Origin: Suillus spraguei
Taxonomy: Eukaryota; Basidiomycota; Agaricomycetes; Boletales; Suillaceae
Assembly (NCBI GenBank): GCA_016800925.1
Contig: JABCPU010000017.1
Span: 248,001-312,000 of the forward strand
Direction: 5' to 3'
Length of the DNA: 64,000 nucleotides
Below are positions 21,291 through 33,428 of this stretch, piece after piece (positions within the stretch are counted from its first letter, which is position 1; each line of letters opens with the position of its first letter). The notes under the pieces were generated by a model. It worked only from the letters and a program-made list of their open reading frames with translations, made no database searches and was not told the origin of the DNA. The translations under genes and the position numbers were made by a program.

Positions 21291-24200
21291 ACTATGGCTT
21301 GTACATGCTGTAGGTGAAAGAAAAGAACTTCGTATTCCCATCACCCTTCACTTGCATACACACTTAAAATCCATCGACACCACCGCTGTTATCAATTCGG
21401 GCGCAGCAGGAACGTTCATTTCCGAGGAATTTGTGAAACTCCATCAAATCACATGACAAAAACTCAAAACACTGTTTCAAGTTACTATGGCAGATGGAAC
21501 TCTTATCAAAGGAGGGCCAATCATGCACTACTGTCTCCTAGTGGTCAAAATTGACGAACGAACCATGTATGGAAAATTCAATATCACTAAACTAGGACGA
21601 AGAGATCAAATCCTTCTGGGAATTCCGTGGTTATGTGCAATGAACCCGAGTATAGATTGGGCCACTGAAACACACGTCCTCCCTCAAACGACGAAATCTG
21701 ATGAAATTGAAATCGACTTAGATACCGATCAGAAGAAGAATGGGCTACCCCCGGCTTTCCATTGCCATCCCAAGAAATGGCAAAATTCACAATTTTTGAG
21801 ACCCCTCATCGCCTCTCCTATTAATGTTCCTGATGTTCCAAAAGACCCGGAGCCTGAAGTACAAATGCCACGTACTACAAACTCCACTCCCCATGTACAA
21901 CTGCCGCAAGCAGTATCACCGATTCCCCACGCAGAAAAGCGCAAGAACGAATCCGAGCCCAAGTATCAGACTGGACCAGAACCTATTGAGCAACAGCCAA
22001 TAGAAGAACAGAAGTATGGGAAAAGAAAAGCGGAAGAAGAAATCCCTGGACGAGATACAAACGTACCGAAACTATCCAAGTTTTATGTTCCTCCAAAAAC
22101 TCTTCAACATACTCCTTCAGCTTCAATTGAAGAAATCCCCGATGAAGAAGAACCTGTGCCCTTGTTGATCCCAACAGAGGATGATGATCAATTCAACACT
22201 ATGCAAGATGTCTGGCATGCACCAGAAGTACGTGGAATTTCCTCTTACGAGCTTGGAGATGGAGAATTCCTTGTGGAATATGACACCGACGGAGTTAGCA
22301 TGAGAATCATCGAAGAAGTATCCATGGATACACCCCTTACACGTGATGGAACTTCCCGACTCAAACAACTCCCCATCTATTCTACAGTCTCCCTTCCTCC
22401 CCTGAAATACAGTAACAAAGCTCAAGAATTCGCCACGGATGAGAAGGAAAAGAAAAAGAAATCCTTCAAAGAATTGGTCCTGGAATATTTGCACAACTTT
22501 GTGGATATCTTTGCTGAAGACGGACTAAACAAACTACCCCCTGAACGCCCTGGTATTGATCATCGGATTGATACTAAACCCGGTTTTATTCCCTGCACAT
22601 CTAAGGTTTACCCACTATCAGAAAAAGAACGCGCTGCCGTCAAAATGTTTATCGGTGAAAACATTGCAAAAGGCTTCATCTCAGAATCAAAGTCACCCCA
22701 AGCTAGTGGCTTCTTCTTTGTGGGAAAGAAGAGTGGAGAATTGCATCCCTGTCAAGATTATCGCTACATCAATGATTGGACAGTCAAGAACACTTATCCG
22801 CTCCCACTCCCTATTTCCCTCGTCGCATGCCTTCACAACGCACAGTTCTTTACGAAAATGGATATTCCATCCGGTTATAATAATATTCGCATCCATCCCG
22901 ATGATTGCTGGAAAGCAGCATTTACCACGGAATTTGGCCTCTTTGAACCGAACATCATGTTCTTTGGCCTCTGTAATTCCCCAGCAACTTTCCAAGCATA
23001 CATGAATCGTACCTTCCAACAGGAAATCAATGAAGGATGGATGGTTATCTACATGGACTATATCCTGATTTTCTCTACAACAATGGCAGAACACCGCGAA
23101 TGAACCAGATGGGTTTTGATGAAAATACAAAAGGAACATTTGTTCCTGAAACCGGAGAAATGCACCTTCGATGCAGAAGAAGTGGAATACCTCGGAATGA
23201 TAATTTGCCCCAGACAAGTTGCTATGGATACCGCCAAAACCAAGGGAATCGCCGAATAGCCAACACCGAAATCTGTAAAAGAAGTCCAGTCATTCGTCGG
23301 TTTTTGCAACTTCTACCGCACGTTCATTTCCCACTACTCTGACATCGCCCGACCCCTTATCGAATTAACAAAGAAAGATAAGGCCTTTGATGGGTCAACC
23401 GAATGTATGGACACCTTCGAAGAACTGAAACAATGTTTCACATCCCAACCAGTACTCCGTAACCCTGATCCTTCCCGACAATTTGCTATTGCTACTGATG
23501 CTTCGCTTGTAGCAACTGGCGGAGTTCTCTTGCAGACCGATGAGAATGGTGTTTATCACCCATGCGCATATCTCTCACAGTCTTTGAACCCCACAGAATG
23601 CAATTACCAGATCTTTGATCGGGAACTCCTTGCTGTAATCCAGGCATTGAATGAATGGCATCATTATCTTGAAGGAAATCCGCACCCCGTCCTGGTATTC
23701 ACCGACCACAAGAATCTTCTGTACTTTAGAAGTGCACAGAAGCTTACCCGTCACCAAGCGCGTTGGCAACTGATTTTGTCTATTTACGACATTGAACTGC
23801 ATCACATTGCAGGTACTAAATTGGCAGTACCTGATGCACTATCTCGCCGACCCGACTACGACTCCGGCAAAGACAATAACGAGGACCAGACCCTCGTCCC
23901 TGATGCTCTATTCGTTTGTCTTATTGATACCGACCTGAAGGATGTTTTATCATCCTCTGACCCCCTCGACGACCCTGTCTTCAAGACTGCATCCGACGCC
24001 CTTGATGGCATGTGTCTTCTCCCTATGAAGTCGGCACTCTCTGATTGGAAATTGAGGAGAACGTCCTCTATTTTAAGAATCGTGCCTACATTCCACTGGC
24101 ACATCGTCCCGATATCCTGAAAAGGTATCATGATCATCCCACTGCGGGACATCCCGGTAGATTCAAACTGAAGAACTCGTCAAATGAGAAGCCTGGTGGC

Positions 24201-25369
24201 CCACTATGGGCTCTTATATCAGAAATATGTAGAAGGTTGCGCCCTTTGTCAGCAAATGAAAGTGGATATGCATCCTGTTTGACCTCCACTTGCCCCGATC
24301 CCCTCATCTGCAACTCGACCTTTTTCTCAGGTCTCTGTCGATCTTATCACTGACCTCCCATCTCTGGAGGCTTTGACTGTATCTTGGTCGTGGTAGACCA
24401 TGGCCTTACGAAGGGGTAATTATTATCCCTTGTCTGAAAACTGTTACTTCCAAAGGCATTGCCAAACTATTCTTGAAACACGTCTATTGTCGATTTGGAC
24501 TCCATGACAAAGTTATCTCTGATCGAGGCCCGCAATTCCTATCTCGCTTCTCCAAGGAGCTTGCCTGACTTCTTGACTACGTCATCGCCCCATCTACAGC
24601 TTACCACCCTCAGACTGATGGTCAAACTGAGAGGCTCAATCAAGAGCTAGAAATGTACCTGTGCATCTATTGCCGCAATAACCCTGAAGATTGGGTAGAA
24701 CACCTACCAATCGCCAAATTTGTCCACAACCACCAAAAACATGATGCAAGGAATGCATCACCTTTCTATCTGATGATGGGATACGAACCACGCACTATCC
24801 CTCATCTGATCCCTGACTCATCTGTCCCTGCAGCAGAAGATCGAGTACGATCCCTGCAGAAGATAAGAGAAGAAGCAATCGCCTGCCATAACATTGTGAT
24901 GCAAACAATGGCCGAATGATCCTGAGGAGAGAAGTACACTCCATGGAAGATCGGAGATAAGGTCTGGCTATCTGCTGCTAATCTTAGACTCAAACTCCCA
25001 TTGCGGAAACTTGCACCAAAACGATACGGACCTTTCCCGATCATCGATGTCTTATTGCCCATCACATTCACGCTCAAACTCCCTCCACAATGGAAAATTC
25101 ATCCCACTTTCCATGCTTCTGTCTTATCGTCCTATAGCGAAACAGACATACACAGCCCGAACTTCCCTGAACCACCACCTGATATTATTGAAGAAGAAGA
25201 AGAATACGAAGTAGAAGCAATTCTTTCTCACAAAGGAACTGGCATTCGCCGACACTATCTTGTTTCCTGGAAAGGATATTCATCGGGAGATAACGAATGG
25301 CTCCCAGAAAAGAACTTGAAGAACTCTGCTCGAATCCTGAACGCTTATAAGAAGCAACACTCTCTCTGA
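21291..25369 (+). pseudogene. Ty3/gypsy pol (element 2, main part)
   Basis: Continuation of pol from 13620-13662 after element 3. Several catalytic sites are lost. The protease aspartate is Asn (AVINSGAAGTF, near 21395), the RT motif reads YMDY instead of YMDD (near 23055), and there are stops near 21452 (TGA), 23101 (TGA) and 23256 (TAG for TGG). Single-base losses between 24040 and 24420 shift the integrase frame repeatedly. RNase H (about 23680-23760) and the chromodomain (about 25205-25290) remain readable. Confidence 0.92.
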
Positions 25370-25423
25370 TTATTCTTCAGTCAATCAAACCGCACAAGCA
25401 CTTGATCAACTAAACTCTTCGAA

Positions 25424-26754
25424 ATGCCCTTCCCCACTGCATACATCACCCCCATCGCTATTGTCAACAATGACTCCGATTCCGACGCAGAAAAATATGG
25501 AACCCTTGCCACTGAAATCGATAACACCTCCTTTATTGAAGCCGCCCTTCTATGCGAAGGACATGCTCTCGAGGAGTCCCTGCCGCTGAGATGGTGGCAC
25601 TTGGTCTTCGACTTTGCGACCTCCATATTCATCCTCCCATGTCCATCCCAGCATCGTTTGGTCCAATGGACCCTGTTTTGCCAGTCCTAGTAAAGGATTT
25701 CGGCATAACGTCCCCCTCTTCCTCTGACAAACTCCTCACGATTGCTGAACGAGCAATTACCCCTGATCTCCCAATGTCGGCATATACCCTTACCACTGAA
25801 CAGCAGGCACAGCTCAGACGTGACAATGCTTTCACTTTAGGTCGTATGGCGCGACGGAAGGGAAAGAAGCATGCCAGATCCACCAGTCCCAAACCCATTA
25901 TTTCGCCATTGCCATTACGCATGTACCTCCAACACTGATGAAAATATGAAATGTCGATTCTGTGGCATCATAGGACATCGGCAAAAGAATTGCCCTGAAT
26001 ACCAGTGCCAAATTTGTCTGCGACACGCCCCTACCCATCTATCTATCTACTGCCCTCAGTGTTACGAACTGGTGGCGTCACCAGCGACAGTGAAAAGACA
26101 CAGACGGTCTGCTGGGAGTTCTTACAATGTCCAGAAGAGGACAAGGTAAAAGTACAAGGAACACGTTCCGAGTACGATCAAGGGTTCAGCCTCAAAGACA
26201 AGTCTAAGAGGTATCCGCGAGAATAGAGACTAAGGCTAAGGAGTGCTTAGACTTAGAGACGATTCAAGACGACTTAGGTTGGAGACCTAAGCGAGAGATT
26301 CCAGGTAAAACCCAGTAAGATTAAAGTAGGAATCTACTACAAGTACACTGGCTTAAATAGGCCAATATGTGCGACAGACAAGAGAGACGTGAGAATGTAA
26401 GTGCGTATCCAAAGAAGGAAGGTATGTGTTTGTACAAATCGTTTGAGCATATGAGCAAGTCGCATGATAAAAACAATAAAGGACAAAGGGAGAATGAATC
26501 GGGCACGTACAACTGTAACACTCAGTGTCTTGGAGATCCCCCATTTACGCTTACTTGGAAGGACAATGGATTTTATGATGCACTTCGTAGGTGGGAGCAG
26601 TATCTTATTAATCATCGATGAAGAAAGGCAGGTCAATGAGCGAGGACTATAGCAGAAGAAGAAGCGGCTTATATGCTAGGGGGAAGTGCTGCCGACGAAG
26701 ACATCGCTAACTATGATGACTATGATCCCATCTATGATGCCAATTGTGATATAT
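25424..26754 (+). pseudogene. Fused ORF3/ORF4 remnant (element 2), split by a solo LTR
   Basis: Starts MPFPTAYITPIAIVN like ORF3. After GHALE it jumps to ORF4 sequence (LGLRLCDLHIHPPMS), a deletion of about 0.6 kb relative to element 3. The double knuckle CRFCGIIGHRQKNC / CQICLRHAPTHLSIYC is intact, although a frameshift lies just before it. The solo LTR at 26060-26520 interrupts it. The C-terminal part (LTWKDNGFYDALRRWEQYL) resumes at 26521 and ends in an acidic tail. The Trp codon here shows that the TGA in element 3 is a mutation. Confidence 0.8.
26055..26525 (-). mobile_element. Solo LTR, reverse orientation
   Basis: 461 bp (26060-26520), TGTTAC ... GTAACA, flanked by the perfect 5-bp duplication CTCAG (26055-26059 and 26521-26525). 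Its U3 part differs from the LTRs of elements 2 and 3, so it is a third subfamily. No internal sequence is left; LTR-LTR recombination is the usual cause. Confidence 0.95.
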
Positions 26755-26779
26755 GAAAGTCGGTGACTTTCCATGTAAC

Positions 26780-26789
26780 AAGGGGGTAA
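26780..26789 (+). other. Polypurine tract of element 2
   Basis: AAGGGGGTAA lies immediately before the 3' LTR start TGTTAC. The same tract borders the 3' LTR of element 3 on the other strand. Confidence 0.7.
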
Positions 26790-27262
26790 TGTTACAGTCG
26801 TACGTGCCCCTATTCATTTTCTTGTCTCCTTTACTTGTATATTACATAATGCAACTCTGACTCACATGCTCAATGCATCTGTACTATAGTTGCCTTCCTT
26901 CTTTCGATACACACTTATGTTCTCATGTCTCTCTTGGTCCGTGCACACATATTGGCCTATTTAAGCACGTTGTATTACGCTTGTATACTTCACTTTAATC
27001 TTACTGGGTTTTACCTGGAGCATCCTTTGCTTAGGCCTCCAAGCTAAATCGTCTGAATCGTCTCTAAGTCTAAGCACTCCTTAGCCTTAGTCTCTATTCT
27101 TGAAGAACCTCTTAGACTTGTCTTCGAGGCAGAACCCTTGATAAGTACTCAGAACGCATTCCTCATACTTTCACCTTGTTCTCTTTTGAACATTATAGAA
27201 CGTCCCAGCAGACCGTCTGTGTCTTTTCACTGTCGCTGGTGATGCCACCCCAGTTCATAACA
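26790..27262 (+). repeat. 3' LTR of element 2
   Basis: 473 bp, TGTTACAGTCGTACG ... CAGTTCATAACA, with a TATTTAAG promoter box near 26960. It is the sister of the split LTR at 2538/12412. Confidence 0.94.
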
Positions 27263-27620
27263 GCACCCACATTGTTTGTACCTTTGCCAACCCCAACTAC
27301 TTCCAAATCCTCGTATCAACACCCCATGGAAGGTGCTATATGATAGTCAACATGATAGAGCCTTCATCACTACAATGGGCGTTGATGTGCCCACCCTCTC
27401 CTCACTACTTACTGCAGGCTTTGCACAAGCCTGGTACGAGACACCAATACCTTGTGAGGATGTCTCTGTGCACGGAACTCCAAGGATAGATAAATGCTCC
27501 CTTGATGCTGCAGGTGCACTTGGGCTTGTGCTACATTATCTCAACTCTACTATGCATGCCATTAGCCTCCAGCAGATCTTCACTATCATCCCCAGTACTG
27601 TCATGTGATATCTTCACAGA
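27263..27620 (+). pseudogene. Harbinger-like (DDE_Tnp_4) transposase, N-terminal fragment
   Basis: An open stretch from 27276 reads WKVLYDSQHDRAFITTMGVD, then TAGFAQAWYETPI, PRIDKCSLDAAGALGLVLHY and LNSTMHAISLQQIFTIIPST. This matches my memory of the region before the DDE domain in basidiomycete PIF/Harbinger-type transposases. The frame ends at 27608 before any catalytic residue, and I see no terminal inverted repeats. It directly abuts the LTR of element 2. Confidence 0.6.
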
Positions 27621-28319
27621 TAGAATGTAAGAAGTGACAGGAAATCAATACTACTAGGTTGCATTGGGCGAGATTGGAGGCACCGGTGGCATACAGGTCA
27701 GGTAGGCACTCCATTAGTGGGCACAAAGAACTTGGGACGTCGTTCTGGGCACTTAGAATCACCTAGATAGTGGCGGGAGAGAAAGACTTTAGCATACTTG
27801 ACTAAAAGTTGAAATGTACCTCAGTATTACTGTGCGAGGTGCCGCATTGTGTGACATGCATCTCAAGCAAGGCTGATTATGTCAGCGGATATCGCTGGCG
27901 TTAGTGGCCTAAAACGGATGTAAGTCGTCTGTAAAGTCTATTGGGGGGGTAAGATGACACATGGTTACGAACTGACTGTACATGAACAGCGGCATCGCGG
28001 CACACCTGCCTAATAAGGGTAAATATATGATATGATATTCTAATCAGAATATTTCAGCCTACGGAAAGTCATCCAATGTCGATAACCCCGATGATAGTAC
28101 AGGTATGTATTTTGATCGCATACTCGTGTGACTAATGTCCATATTTGGTAATGTACCAGTTCTGCACTTGCTACCCTTTCGCTGTCTACTGTTGACAGAA
28201 AGTTTGCATCAACTGACACAATGGTTGAGGTACGCACTGACTTTTTTTTTCTGATTTTGTGTTCTAATCCTGCAACACTACGTTCCATCTAACAGTATCT
28301 AATATTGTCCCACTCATTC

Positions 28320-28530
28320 TCACTTGCTGCTATCTTGTCTACACTCGCCTGCACTCGTCTAGACTTGCCTGCACTCACTCGCATTCAGTTATGCTCTCCT
28401 GTACCCTTTTTGACTTACTTGCACTCGTTTAGACGTATCTGGACTCGTCTGCATTCGTCTCTGCTTGCCTGCTATCTTTTGGACTTGCGTGTGCCCACCT
28501 GCACTCTGTTTCACTTTCCTGTACCTTCAC
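28320..28530. repeat. Degenerate minisatellite (CTTGCCTGCACTCGTCTAGA)
   Basis: Loose tandem copies of a 10-12 base motif such as CTGCACTCGT and AGACTTGCCT, with strong C+T bias on the plus strand. Confidence 0.55.
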
Positions 28531-28669
28531 TCTTATTGTTCATGTGTTAGTCCCATATGTTCAAGTCACGTCAGCATTTGCTGATGTGGGATGTGGGCTG
28601 AGCATATATGTCAAGCACCGGCAGCTGTTGGGACCGAATGGGCCTCTTGTTCTTCCCAATGTCCGTGAC

Positions 28670-28770
28670 ACATACCATACCATACCCGTACCCGACCACA
28701 CAGGTACGGTGTGGCACGGGTATGGGCACGGGTACAAGCTTGGATACCCAAGGGTTACCCGTGCCATTCC
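28670..28770. repeat. ACGGGTA inverted-repeat patch
   Basis: CATACCCGTACCCGACC is followed by GGTACGGTGTGGCACGGGTA and GGGCACGGGTAC: short arms that can pair, probably the end of a decayed transposon. Confidence 0.45.
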
Positions 28771-28997
28771 CTACTCTCATATAATTCCCTTGATGGTCTC
28801 AGCTTCAGAGTGCCAGGGATGCAGATCCACTTTGCTATTCTGTTTCTCCGTGTGTTTTCCCTGCACTGTCTATCGGTGGTATCGCAATACGTTCTTCGTA
28901 TGTATTTCATTTTACATACAATATCACTCATCCTACACGTTGTCTTTTTGTTCTCCGTCTCAATGACGTCCTTTCTTCTTCTTCCTTCAGAATCATG

Positions 28998-29030
28998 TCA
29001 CCTCAGTCCTTCAATTGAAGACTGAGGTGA
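28998..29030. repeat. 33-bp palindrome
   Basis: TCACCTCAGTC, then CTTCAATTGAA, then GACTGAGGTGA. The outer arms are perfect complements and the centre is itself a palindrome. Confidence 0.8.
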
Positions 29031-29691
29031 GTTCTTTCATTGACAAGTCTACCATACAGTATCTGATGAACTACATAGTTCCTCCGTCGTTCCTAGTCTA
29101 AGCCTCTCCTCGTTTGAAAGGTGGCAGCGAGTATACATTGGAATATTGTTCAGGGAATTTGAACACGGCACATGCGTAATCGCTGCATCTCTGACTTGCC
29201 TCTTATGACATTCACATCGCAAGTATGTCTTGGTAAAACGATTAGTTTGTCTGACTCTTCTTTACAATAGTTCTCCGCAGCAATTGAATTGAATCAAGAC
29301 ACACATGACTGCATCATGGTGTCTTATCTTTGATATATCAGGCTTCGATTTGTGAGTGTTGTGTGCACTGAACTTCCTTGAAATATTGTCTTGTCGTGGT
29401 ATCAGGCTTCATCAAGTTCTATTCATGGTCCTGGCCACGGAATGGGTCACAATTTGCTATTCCTTCCCAGTACACTAGTCCGAATTGACGGACACGAGGC
29501 TTCTAAATCCTAGGAATACGGGAGTCGGTGCATGTTCTAGCGGATCGTCCCTGGATACCTTCAAATGAATCACAGTGCTGTCTTGACCTTCAAGCGCTCG
29601 TATCATATAAAATGGCCGTGTCATTCTCATAAACTTCCACCAACTTTGCAACTATCATCGCACACAACTACCATCCGCACCTATATCAACC

Positions 29692-30738
29692 ATGGCACCA
29701 GGCTCTCAGCACGGCGTATCCCCGATTTACCACCACCCAGAATACTATCTTAATGATGGTAATGTCACTTTCCACGTACGCTACAACTCTCGTATGTCTC
29801 ACTTGTGCTGATTGTCACATGCGAGCAGGTCGAAGGAACTCTCTTTCGAGTTCACAGACACTTCTTTGAGCGGGAGTCGCAATTTTCGTCAAGGAATTTG
29901 CGGACACTCCCCAGGAGGGAACTTCCGACTCCAGAGCGTTTCGACTCGATAACGTAACCTCCGCTGACTTTGCTAAGATGCTATGTGTCTGGTATAATCC
30001 GTAAGCAAATTATTGCATCCCGCAGGCATCGTGAGTAATCACTGTCATAACTCGTATAGGCGCGAAAGCAAACCAAAAGAACACTGGCTCACCATACTCG
30101 AATTTTCCACAGCCTGGCAATTCCCAGAAATGAAGAAGCTTGCTGTTGCCGAACTCGACAAGCTCGACATCGAGCCCATTGAGAAAATCACAATGTACGA
30201 CAAATACCACATCAACAAGTCACTTCTGTTGCCTGCATATAAGCTCCTGTGCAAGCGGGCGAGCCGGATGTCTGACGAGGAGGGTGAGCGACTTAAGATG
30301 CCCACTGTCCTCGGGATACTCGAGGCTCGCGAGCGTGCAGTCAAGAGCGCAGCGAAGGCCGGGTGTCGTAGCCCGACCTCCGCTGATGCAGACGACGAGG
30401 AGTTGGATAAAATTTTGACCGATGTGTTCAATCTCAGCAGTCATGCCACTAACCGACAGGGCGCGCAGTCGCAGGTGAAATCAAGCCCAGTGCCTATCAT
30501 CGAACCTCCAAAGTCGGGTGAGAATGGAGCTACCAATGGCAATGGGACGTCTGTATCAGGTCCTGTAAGTGAAGGTTTTCCACTTGAGGCCGTGCGTTGT
30601 GGGCTAATTGAAAAATAGCCTTCCCAGAATAATTTGAATAAGCAGAAAGACGCGGGCAAGAATAAAGGCACGGTATGTTGCACAACTTATAAAACGGAAT
30701 TCACTGATGCTCAAGGCATACAGGGAAGGCAAGGATGA
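29692..30738 (+). CDS. BTB/POZ domain protein, five exons, one frameshift
   Basis: Exons 29692-29775, 29829-30000, 30060-30564, 30619-30672 and 30724-30738, all with GT-AG introns of 50-60 bp. The product begins MAPGSQHGVSPIYHHPEYYL, then NVTFHVEGTLFRVHRHFFERES, the first strands and helix of a BTB/POZ fold typical of Agaricomycete single-BTB proteins. SADFAKMLCVWYNP and WLTILEFSTAWQFPEMKKLA follow, then a low-complexity tail. Exon 2 is one base short: the T run at 29883-29886 must have five T for the frame to meet the CC|G splice phase at 30000/30060. This is either a real frameshift making a pseudogene or an assembly error. Known BTB proteins mediate dimerisation, often as ubiquitin-ligase adaptors; the role here is unknown. 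Confidence 0.8.
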
Positions 30739-31427
30739 TTGAGGAACCGACGGACGACGGAGGTTCGTCCACCAAGTTCTCGATTTCTGTGGTGTGGACC
30801 GTGTTCTACTTAATTTGTATCTTTCAACATTCATCAAGTTTTTCATGATAGTGACAGCAGTATTCGTATATGTTGTTCTCTTTGTATTATATGGAGTCTC
30901 TAAATTTGGCACAATCCATGCACTCTGTGATTATAAACCGTCAAGCAATCGATGAAGCGCCAGTAGCCAGAGAGAATGTCCAGTTGACGCTCCGCTTCGT
31001 ATGATGTGAATCAATTAGGCTACACCATATGGATCGCACTGCAGAGCAGCATCATACACCTCTTTTCTCCTGGATATGAAGAGTCTTAGGTTCTCCAAAT
31101 CCAGCAAGGCCTCCGTGCTCTCATAGTGCAAGAGCCCTGAAGTCGAGTTATCCTTTGGTCACTTGAACAACACTGCACCTTGTTTCAACACTCTAGAAGT
31201 TTCTAATATGGTTGTAGACGCTAATGATGGTAATCTTTTCCTCACTTTCTCGTTTCTTACAGTCTGTTCTCTATTACTACATTTGTGGTCTAGTTACATG
31301 CTAAATACAGCTCATCTGAGATTATACTACAACAGTGATTGTAAACCAATGCTTGAACGATAGTTTCAACTCTAGATGTGTGTTGGATACAGAAAATTTA
31401 CTGAAAAAGCGATTCTCCTCAGCTCTA
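30739..31427. other. Convergent intergenic region
   Basis: About 690 bp between the 3' ends of the BTB gene and the TmpA-like gene. No feature seen beyond AT-rich likely terminator sequence. Confidence 0.5.
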
Positions 31428-33428
31428 TCAACGGCGAAATTCTGGAGAGTCACTCACAAAGTCCCAAAGAGTTCCGAATGCAGCAATACCAGCTTCTTTA
31501 CAACCATGCTGGATCTCAAAGTTACCTACATAGTTGGAAGTGATAAAGACAACCTCCGCGTGCCAGTAGTCGTATACTTCCTTCAAAATCTTCATAGTAG
31601 GCGGACGACTGCCACGGGCCTTTGAGTCCCAAAGGAGGAGACGCTCTGGACCGATGTGCTTGTGAATGAGACCGCTAATGGTTGGGCCAAATGTCTTCTC
31701 TTGATCGGAAGCTAGCGAAAATGTCAGCCATATGCATGTATCAAAAGTTCAAATTGTCGTACCGATCCAAATAAGGTACCAGTTTGGAGACTGAATGCAA
31801 GTAGAAAGGGCAGCGCCTATACCAGAACCGGTGCAGATACATACTCCACGCTTGTAAAGGCTTGACGTGTTAGAGATGCCAGGGAACTGAAAAATATTTG
31901 TTGGAAATCTAATCGGAAGAATTGGTTTGATTGTTTTACCTTCAGCTCACGAGTCCAGATCATTCTCGGCGGATCGTTGACAAGGTTCCTAGTGAAATCG
32001 CCTTGCACACCACAAATCAGGTAGTGATATTTTGCATGAGTACCCTCGCTACAAAAGGTTAATAGTATCGCATAGTGACGACACTGAAGACTCACGAGAC
32101 GGTACTGAAAGCATGGTATTCTTTGACAGCCGAGCGACTGATACGAGCGAGAAGACCTGGTTGCATGCCACGCTCGAAGCGGAGAACAGCCACTTTTGGA
32201 GAAGGCAACTCAATGTCAACCTTAACATGTCTAGTACAAATCCAAGGTAGGACAATACTAAAACCGCTGTAAAGAGCACAATTGAGAAGGCACGTAAAGT
32301 AGTACTCACAATATAGACATTGTGGCTGTGTACCAGAAGGCCTGCTGTTGGATGACGTGTTTCCCAACGTGATCGAACTTTCCGTCTGCAGTGTCATAGG
32401 CATTGGTCACGATAGTGTATACCCCTTCCGAAAAATTAGCACAGTTGTAGGATTTTCTACGCAAGGTTGAACCTACAGGTCATGCACAAGGAAGTCCATC
32501 CGAAGAAACGGTGATTCCGCTCGAATACACTAGGTGCAGATGTCAAGATACTGTAATGAATGACCGACAATAATACTCACTTGTGACATGTGTTGCGGAC
32601 CCACGGAAGACCAGCACACATTGTGATGAACATCATGACTGAGGTGATGACACCGAACGCAAGTATAGAAGCGTTGAGTATATACTTCGCCTTGAATTGA
32701 TGCACGACCATGAGCAATATCCAAGCTATGCCGGAGATTGCACATCCGCTGTGGATACCACCAAGATGCTGTAAAGAAGCATCAGCTCCCTGAAATCGAC
32801 ATTTAGAGTTTAAACTGACCTGTAAAGTAGAGGTACACGCAAGGCGGAACCATAGAGGAGTCCACTGTGACAGAAAATACATCTACTGTGACTGAAATGT
32901 TGAAAGTGCATGCTACGAACCTTGGCGAAGAAGGTGTTGACGAACAAATACAAGAAACGCTCGAATATCTCGTTGCGTACAAGAACCGCCACGTTCAAAT
33001 TACCAATAACCAAAGCGCCAGGATATTTTGCGGCGTATGGCCACTTTCCGGCTATCGCAAAGCCAATTCCAATGAAATTGACTATGAACACGACGGTGAA
33101 AAATCGCCTTAATAAATCAGCAGGGTGAGTATTCGACCCGCATGTATTGTTGGATGATACCATACCTATAAGTATTGTACCAGATAACCCAGAGTATCCA
33201 CAAGGGTGTACTCTTCTTTGTTAGTTCGGTAGGTGCTGACGGCGGCCTTGTGACGTTTGACGGAGTAACCAGCACATTTTTCTTAGTAGGAGACTGCACA
33301 ACAAATACGTCTATGTCTGATGCCTTCTTCTCGTCCTTGGCGAAATCGGCGAGCTGAGGAGAACAGATTAAATCCACTATCCCTTTCTCTGCAACATCAT
33401 TGTAAGCCAAGGCAGGTTTGGTGGACAT
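31428..33428 (-). CDS. TmpA-family integral membrane flavoprotein
   Basis: About ten exons on the minus strand: 33428-33166, 33107-32921, 32864-32820, 32768-32581, 32529-about 32470, about 32460-32310, 32266-32096, 32048-31940, 31886-31763 and 31711-31428. A cytosolic N-terminus is followed by TM helices (TPLWILWVIWYNTYRRFF, FTVVFIVNFIGIGFAI, ISGIAWILLMVVHQF, SILAFGVITSVMMFI). The soluble part has VDIELPSPKVAVLRFERGM, YHYLICGVQGDFTRNLV, CICTGSGIGAALSTCIQSPN and a C-terminal GIAAFGTLWDF. This pattern matches the TmpA family, known from Aspergillus as putative membrane flavoproteins affecting asexual development; GSGIGA fits nucleotide binding. Between exons 5 and 6 (about 32460-32490) I could not find a splice that keeps the frame, so a defect there is possible. 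Confidence 0.7.

Larger units (their letters stand above)
2538..27262 (+). mobile_element. Ty3/gypsy element 2, full length but broken by three insertions
   Basis: The element has a 5' LTR (2538-2779 plus 12412-12650), a leader and gag (12786-13619), pol (13620-13662 plus 21291-25369), a fused accessory ORF, a polypurine tract and a 3' LTR (26790-27262). Foreign DNA lies at 2780-12411, 13663-21285 and 26060-26520. Subtracting these and their target duplications leaves about 7.0 kb. Element 3 is 7.6 kb; the difference matches a deletion of about 0.6 kb in the accessory ORF. By eye the two LTRs differ by about 5% over the first 240 bases. The outer flanks do not show a matching target duplication (ACGAC before, GCACC after), so one flank has probably been rearranged. 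Confidence 0.88.
27621..29691. other. Intergenic, no credible gene
   Basis: Contains a degenerate pyrimidine-biased repeat (28320-28530), a patch of ACGGGTA/TACCCGT inverted repeats (28670-28770) and a 33-bp perfect palindrome (28998-29030). Short open frames here show no family features. Confidence 0.6.

Noticed and set aside
28040..28288. Minus-strand ORF of 82 codons
   Set aside because: No family features, no supporting splice sites and located in repeat-rich intergenic sequence.
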